Positions 58,346-64,000 of a stretch of 64,000 nt of DNA are shown here, piece after piece; the first letter of the stretch is position 1; the number at the start of each line of letters is the position of its first letter. Source of the DNA: Gigaspora rosea (lineage: Eukaryota > Glomeromycota > Glomeromycetes > Diversisporales > Gigasporaceae). The position numbers and the translations under genes are program-made. The DNA lies in contig QKWP01000631.1 in NCBI GenBank assembly GCA_003550325.1, positions 104,557 to 168,556 of the forward strand, in the 5' to 3' direction. Under the pieces are notes generated by a model. That model ran no database searches. It worked only from the letters and a program-made list of their open reading frames with translations, and had not been told where the DNA came from.

Positions 58346-59379
58346 GAAATAATTGTAATGATTTTTTAAGTCAAAAAATACGATTTATTTATATAATTTT
58401 TTTTCAGGGAAAAAGGCTGACTTTAGAAATATCCTTGTTTCAATATTGCATGATTTGCATTGGGAAACTCATATGACATGACATACAATTGTTTAGATTC
58501 TAGAATAAAATTCTAAGTGGATAATGCTCGTGAAAATAGTGTGAAAATTTGTGAAAAAAGAAAAGTGCACAGTCAAAAAAAAACAATCTATACGTTGATT
58601 CTATAATTAGAATTGGTCAAGAACTAATTCATTGAGAAATCAGTTATGGTATTACTTAATCAAACTTTGATCCTGATGTTCAAAGGCGTGGAAAATGATA
58701 AACTGAGAATAATGTGAATAAGCATGATGATCTAGTATAAAAAAAAAAAATTTGTAAATCAAAAATACTTTAAACATATATTGTACTACGTACCTCATAT
58801 TACAGGTTTTTTTTTTTATTATGAACCTATAAATTTGATTATACGATCGTTGAGTTAATACACGTGAATTCTTTATCCCCCGTTAGATCAAACCTTAACA
58901 TTAGGAATACAAACCTCCCTTTTTTGAAATTTATCAAATGATTTCTTTTTTTTTAAAATTTCTTGTTGGCTCTAGATACTTCAGATAAAACCCCAGAATT
59001 GTCTAACAGCCTGGTTTATTTGTTTTTGTAAGCAAAATTTTCCCGAGACATTTCATTGTACTGAATGTGATAATGTATCAATTAGACTTATTTATAAATG
59101 CTTATTAAGTGCTCTTCACATGAAATATCAAACATTTTTTTAATTATAAGAACTGACATGTATATTCACGGTGTAATTTTCAATATCAAAATACATTGAT
59201 AAAAAGTCACACTAATTATTGCATAAATATCGTTATTATATGTAACTATATGTGATCATATGTAACTATATGTAACTATATGTAACAATAAAGTTTCCTA
59301 ACGCGTATAAAAAGTCATGGATAAACAAGTGTGTGTATAAATTGAGAGATTATTATATTTTAGTTTATTTTATCAGTTA
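58346..59379. other. Intergenic between the RRM and OMP decarboxylase genes
   Basis: No gene seen. A small tandem of TATATGTAAC (59240-59290) lies about 90 bases beyond the OMP decarboxylase stop codon. Confidence 0.5.
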
Positions 59380-60537
59380 TCATTCAAATTTTTTTAAATA
59401 TGCTTCCCATCCAGCATTTCTATATCGTTGTGCTTCAACTACCGCATCTTTACCTTTTCCATAGATCCCACGACCTACAATAATAATATCACTACCATTT
59501 TCGATGACATTTCTAGGTGTTTTATATTGTTGTCCTAAATCATCATTAGAAATATCTAAAGAAATTCCTGGAGTCATAATAATTAATTCTTCACAAGAAT
59601 TAAATTTTTTTCCTGAAATGAATCCTATCACAAAATCTTTATGCCTTTTGGCCATTTCAATTGTGGCTTCTGTATAAGCCCCTGTTGCCAAATTTCCTTT
59701 TGAAGACATCTCTGCGAGAAGTAACAATCCTCGATTTAAAGGTAATCCAATTTCTTTTAATCCTGTTATAATACCATCTCCAGGTATTGCGTGTGCATCT
59801 ACAATATCCGCCCATTCTGCGATTTTATAAATGCCTTTAGAATATTGATGCTTTACTGTATTGCCTATTCATTATATTCATAATTATATAATTATATATA
59901 TATATGTATAATTATAAATTATATATATAATAATATATAATATATATATATAATTAATTAATTTAAATTGTATATTTTCGATAATAAAAGTTTTTTAAAA
60001 TAAAATAAATAAAAAATTTCACCAATATCTGCAAATTTTCTGTCCTCAAAGATTATAAAATCATGTTTCTTTTGTAATTTTTTAAGTTTATCGATAAGAT
60101 CTTGATCAAAATCTTCCAATATATCAATGTGCGTCTAAACTCAATAAAAATTATAATTAAATGTTAAATAAAACGTTAATCTTGAATTTTTTTTTTTTTT
60201 TTTTTTTCAGTGTATAGTCTCATTAAAAATATTAATTGACCATTTTGGGAACACGCCTGTAATCTTTCAGTGACTTTTGTAACCATACCTTGATTACATC
60301 AAGTTATATTCGAAGACATTTCAACGACTCTATGATACTTGAAGGTATTTGTATATTACTTACTTTCAAACAACAGATATATGGCCCAACTTTGTCTGCA
60401 ATGTCAAGGAATTCTTGTTTGGTTGTCACGTCAAGTGCTACCGCAAGGTTAGATTTTTTACGTTCCATAAGCGTAAATAATTCTTGTGCAGTCTTGTTAG
60501 GCAAGCTTGTGGCACGTTCTCCATATGTTTTCGTCAT
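59380..60537 (-). CDS. ura3: Orotidine-5'-phosphate decarboxylase (ura3/pyrF type), three exons, 256 aa
   Basis: Decarboxylates OMP to UMP, the last step of de novo pyrimidine synthesis; cytosolic. Minus-strand exons 60537-60364, 60134-60023, 59864-59380, GT-AG introns with phases 0 and 1. The start is the ATG of [12 protein letters not shown]; an upstream TTG is in frame but not used. Catalytic residues are visible: Lys58 (CCLK), then THIDILEDF, and [17 protein letters not shown] with Asp89, Lys91 and Asp94. [38 protein letters not shown] and the phosphate-binding IIVGRGIYG follow in the expected order. Length is normal for a single-domain fungal enzyme. No stop or frameshift, so it looks functional. 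Confidence 0.97.
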
Positions 60538-61389
60538 ATTCAAACTTTTAAAATATTATTACCAGATACTTTAATGCTATAGTTAATTGAAAACTAAAGT
60601 AAAAATTTTTTTTTTCTCGCGCCTTTTTATTAAGTAGGTACAATGAATTAGGAAAATGTACCGACGAAAATCCAGAAATCCAAAGTGAAAAAGTCGAAAT
60701 GCTACCAAAAAAGACGTTTGACAAAAAATCTAACTTAAAATTTTTTGCTTTTAGAATTAGAATGATACTGAATAAGTAAAAAATAAAAAATAAGTTTTTT
60801 AGCTAGTTTGGTTTTAATAGTTTTTTAAAGGTACAGTATATATCTCCGAACATATATCACTATTTCATAAAATATAATAATCTATATCATCGTAAAACAG
60901 AGTTAAAAGGTGTAATTGAATTTTAAAAATCAATTTTAATAAAAAAAGTATTTTTTTCGTCATTTAATTTTAGCCAATCAGAATTCTTTTAAATTAAGTA
61001 TACGCGAATCTATTAACTGGTATTGTTCATTATACGTCTTTGTTTTTTCGCCGGTGAATTATCTTTAGCGGTAAAGTAGATGGTATTCTTGAGTTGAATA
61101 CTTTGGATGTTGAAACAAGATCAGAAGCGTCCGACTAAATGTAAATATTGTCGCAGATCATAATTTACAAATACTTCATCCACATTTATTAGTCAAGGAA
61201 AACTTATAAAATCGCAAAAACCAAGTATTTTAACATTGTATATATCAATGCTCACAAACGTTCATAACCCAAAGAAAATGGTCCATTCACTTCCTCATAT
61301 ACCCTAGAGAGAGATAATCAAAAAAATATATATTTATTTATATATATATATTTTTTGATTTGGCAACATTTATTATGAAATAAAGGAGT
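60538..61389. other. Upstream region of the OMP decarboxylase gene
   Basis: AT-rich with no convincing gene; the frame 60290-60574 on the plus strand is a shadow of the enzyme gene. Confidence 0.5.
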
Positions 61390-61609
61390 CTTATGGGGGT
61401 GGCTAAAGCCAGGAGCGTTTATATGTTTTTGATTATTTAATTAAAATTAGGGTAAGGGTTAGTTAGGGATTAGGGTTAGGGCTTGGCTTCTAAGTAAAAT
61501 TGTCTTCCCGACATTTTTTTGTATTTTCGGCGTTTTTCCTTGTAAAGATCAAAATTTACGATTTGATTGGCTTTTTATCACGTGAACGCACCTGGCTTTA
61601 GACTTATGG
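61390..61609. mobile_element. MITE with GGCTAAAGCCAGGAGCG ends and telomere-like words
   Basis: GTGGCTAAAGCCAGGAGCGT pairs with inverted AGTCTAAAGCCAGGTGCGTT. TTAGGGTAAGGGTTAGTTAG, then GGATTAGGGTTAGGG fill the left half; TTCTAAGTAAAATTGTC recalls a piece of module A. Confidence 0.6.
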
Positions 61610-62140
61610 TTTCCCTATTGTTATTTCAACGCGATTGTGCGAATGTGCAAAAAAAAAATTAGTTGGGATCGAACTTGTCTAAACGGGATAGAAAATTTAA
61701 CACCTAATGCTAGCAACTCATAAAAACAGAGTTATAGTCACGAAGTGACTCATATATTCCCTAAATCCTGACCTAAAAAAAGCATCCTCACTATTTCATA
61801 TATATAGAATCAAATGTCTCATATATTATAAAACCCGTTTGGTATTTGTTTCTATTTTTTGGTCATGAAATTCGCCTCCCGTTTCGACTGTGCAATAATA
61901 AACGAATTTCCACTTGTATGTTTTATCATCATTACACGGTGGAAAGAAAGGTGAGAATAATTAATTCTGAATCTTTAAAGGTGATAACAAAAATGCAATT
62001 TTCTGTTACCACAAAAAAAAATTACACTAGCGTTACCACCTTAAAAAATTTCGCTATCTGGTCAAATTAGATCAGGTGTCACCTAAGATCAAAACAAAAA
62101 TATCCACCCTAATTTAAATTTTTTAGGTAGGATCCTATAA

Positions 62141-62500
62141 AAAAAATTACATTTTGCACGTGCTCTCGCCAAATTTCTCTCTCAACCCTTAAGACTTCGC
62201 GAAGTATTTGCTGAATTATTATCCTTTGAAAATAACGCAGGTAACTTGAGAAAGCCTGATTTCCTAAATTTTCTTTTTTTAAAATCAGACAACGTCCACA
62301 AAGTAATCTATATATTTGAACCTTATATTTCTACAACTCCTGAATTTGTAAAGTTATTATTTTGGGATGGTATTGGGGCCAGAATTATTACCCGCCATTA
62401 TCGTATCGCTGCTCTTCGAACCTATCATATTTTTGAGCGCCGTAAAATAGTCTTCACAAAGGCTAAACATTTTAAAACGCCTTTTTGTTTTAAAACCTGA
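62141..62500 (+). CDS. Unrecognised coding-like open frame (119 codons, no clear start)
   Basis: Open from after the TAA at 62138 to TGA 62498, reading FARALAKFLSQPLRLREVFA, ELLSFENNA, then FEPYISTTPEFVKLLFWDGI and a basic tail. Composition is balanced, unlike the repeat artefacts nearby, and it looks helical. No in-frame ATG starts it and no acceptor sits at the open edge, so it may be an exon of a broken gene. Family unknown. 61846-62070 is another short frame without support. Confidence 0.35.
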   Translation, partial: KKLHFARALAKFLSQPLRLREVFAELLSFENNAGNLRKPDFLNFLFLKSDNVHKVIYIFEPYISTTPEFVKLLFWDGIGARIITRHYRIAALRTYHIFERRKIVFTKAKHFKTPFCFKT

Positions 62501-62859
62501 ATTTGTTCAGGTAAATATAGTGTTTGGTTTATACATAAATAAATGTGTACTAATACGTATTCATACATAATAGTATATTCGATCAACATCCCACGAGACG
62601 CTCAAAAGAATTCGGCATGAGGAATTTCGTAATTTCGATATAGTACATATTATAGAGGACAAAATTGTCGAGACAAATTTAATTCTTTAGTATAGATATT
62701 TAAAAAAAAAAGTATATATATAATTAATTAATACTAGAAATCAAATCATTAATTTATATTCATTTTTACTACATCGTAATTATAATCATATTACTATGCC
62801 AACCCTTTTTGCAGAATGCGATTGTTGGGCGGATTTTACGTGACAATGGTTACATTAAT

Positions 62860-63515
62860 TTTTGCATATAGTGAATTACATTCCTAATTCGTATTAGCCT
62901 CATTCAATAATCTATTTACATTTGCTAATAATGTCGTTACGTTTGGTTTATACAAAATTTCATTGGTAAAAATGTAAAAATGTATCTCGATTTATTTAGA
63001 AAAAAAGTGCTATATATGTTCTTCGAAAATATGATATTAATTTTCGTTGATTTCTCTAGAAAAAATAAAGTGAATTAGATTCCTAATTTGTATTAGCTTC
63101 ATTCAATTTATATTTAATTCAGTATGCCAAAATGTAATATTGTGTTGATATTATTTTTTGTCAATTTTTCTAGAAAAAAAAGTGCTATATATTTCTAATT
63201 AATATTAGTGGTTGATTGTCATTTTGAAAATGCGATACTGTATAAACATTTATCTTTAGAAAAAAAAAGATGCTATAATAATCATTCTTAATAATTAGCA
63301 TAAGTTTCACTAAATATCATTTGTCGATTTATTTAGAAAAAAAGTGCTATATATGTTCTTTGAAAATAACTACTGTACTATTCGTCGATTTCTCTAGAAA
63401 AATAAGTGAATTACATTCCTAATTCGTATTAGCTTCATTCTAATAATGTCATCAGACCTGTTACGTTTAGTTTATACAAAATTTCATTGGTAAAAATGTA
63501 TCACACGATTTTTTA
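62860..63515 (+). repeat. Complex tandem array with ~120-180-base subunits
   Basis: GTGAATTACATTCCTAATTC, then GTATTAGCYTCATTC recurs at about 62868, 63070 and 63408. TTTAGAAAAAAAGTGCTATA recurs at about 62996, 63172 and 63330. TTTATACAAAATTTCATTGG recurs at 62950 and 63472. Non-coding. Confidence 0.75.
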
Positions 63516-63792
63516 TTGGCCAGTGCTTTTAAAATTTTATAATATTAAATAGATTATTACTATTTTAGAACAAAAGGCAATCTTTTCAGTTACTTGGGAT
63601 CTTTTTTGTTGGGTATTGTATTGTTCTTGGTTTTGTAGTCATTGTTGGGCGTTTACTATAATGCTAATTTTATGGGTTGGCCATGGCAAATCAACCAAAA
63701 ATGTTGAAATTCTAGGTTACATAAGTATATATGTTATGCGTCGATAATCGATTCTGTCATTCAGTATATTATTTACTGATTTTTACTGATCC

Positions 63793-64000
63793 ATCAGAAC
63801 CCGGAACAATCTATATGAGGTTATATTTGAGGATCATAGTAAAAATTTTTTTGGTTAGCTGTTTTGTTTGGTATATATAAGCTATATTTCACACATCAGA
63901 TAGAACTTTTACCTATTTTTAACTTTTTTTTTTTGAAATATATCATTCCCTAAAAAAAAAAAACAGAACGTTCCCTAAAAAAAAAAAAAAAAAAAAAAAA
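63793..64000. repeat. Third copy of the 7769-8678 element end, running into poly-A at the window edge
   Basis: GGAACAATCTATATGAGGTT, then ATATTTGAGGATCATAG and GGTATATATAAGCTATATTT match 7775-7870. The final bases are a long A-run; the rest lies outside the window. Confidence 0.7.

Noticed and set aside
60290..60574. Plus-strand frame over the OMP decarboxylase exon
   Set aside because: Antisense shadow of a clearly conserved enzyme.
62860..63515. CRISPR-like regular repeat
   Set aside because: Units are long, diverged and unevenly spaced, and the genome is eukaryotic.

Overview
Nuclear DNA of a fungus. Genes have short GT-AG introns, there is a fungal-type OMP decarboxylase (ura3/pyrF type), a Vip1-like RRM protein and a eukaryotic tRNA-Asn(GTT). 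Strong AT-richness, intron-bearing MULE/FAR1-like and hAT transposases, and a coiled-coil transposase family that I associate with arbuscular mycorrhizal fungi all point to Glomeromycotina. The species is an inference. Nothing looks bacterial, plasmid-borne or viral.

Only two small regions look like ordinary host DNA. Region one (about 19.5-21.4 kb) has a three-exon gene for a charged, largely disordered 380-residue protein and a tRNA-Asn. Region two (about 55-61 kb) has two minus-strand genes: a five-exon RRM protein (57031-58218) and a three-exon OMP decarboxylase (59380-60537).

The rest is layered mobile DNA, and many insertions can be ordered because target duplications and interrupted reading frames survive. 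1-12945: a decayed MULE/FAR1 transposase gene ('MULE-A') is split at codon level by 'E1' (237-11271), which has ~45-bp terminal inverted repeats (TIRs) and a 9-bp target-site duplication (TSD). E1 carries its own multi-exon transposase relic (540-10986), itself broken by five insertions, one of which contains another element. 13.0-17.7 kb: one arm of a large inverted repeat (partner at 49.7-52.3 kb), a 440-base gap and a second MULE C-terminal relic. 22-42 kb: miniature elements (MITEs), foldback elements, hAT-like elements with 8-bp TSDs, Harbinger-like elements with TTA/TAA TSDs, and copies of a retroelement. 42.3-46.2 kb: a Harbinger-like element holding a 3.1-kb hAT element with a complete but stop-bearing transposase gene. 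46.5-54.3 kb: foldbacks and two LTR-like direct repeats. 61-64 kb: a MITE, a possible gene remnant, a tandem array and a repeat running into the poly-A window edge.

Main points of interest: (1) E1 links a divergent transposase family to concrete TIRs and a 9-bp TSD; (2) two internal sequence modules, one next to telomere-like CCCTAA blocks, recur inside elements whose ends and TSDs differ; (3) each hAT-like element carries its own short subterminal repeat motif. All family assignments come from reading motifs by eye; no search was run.
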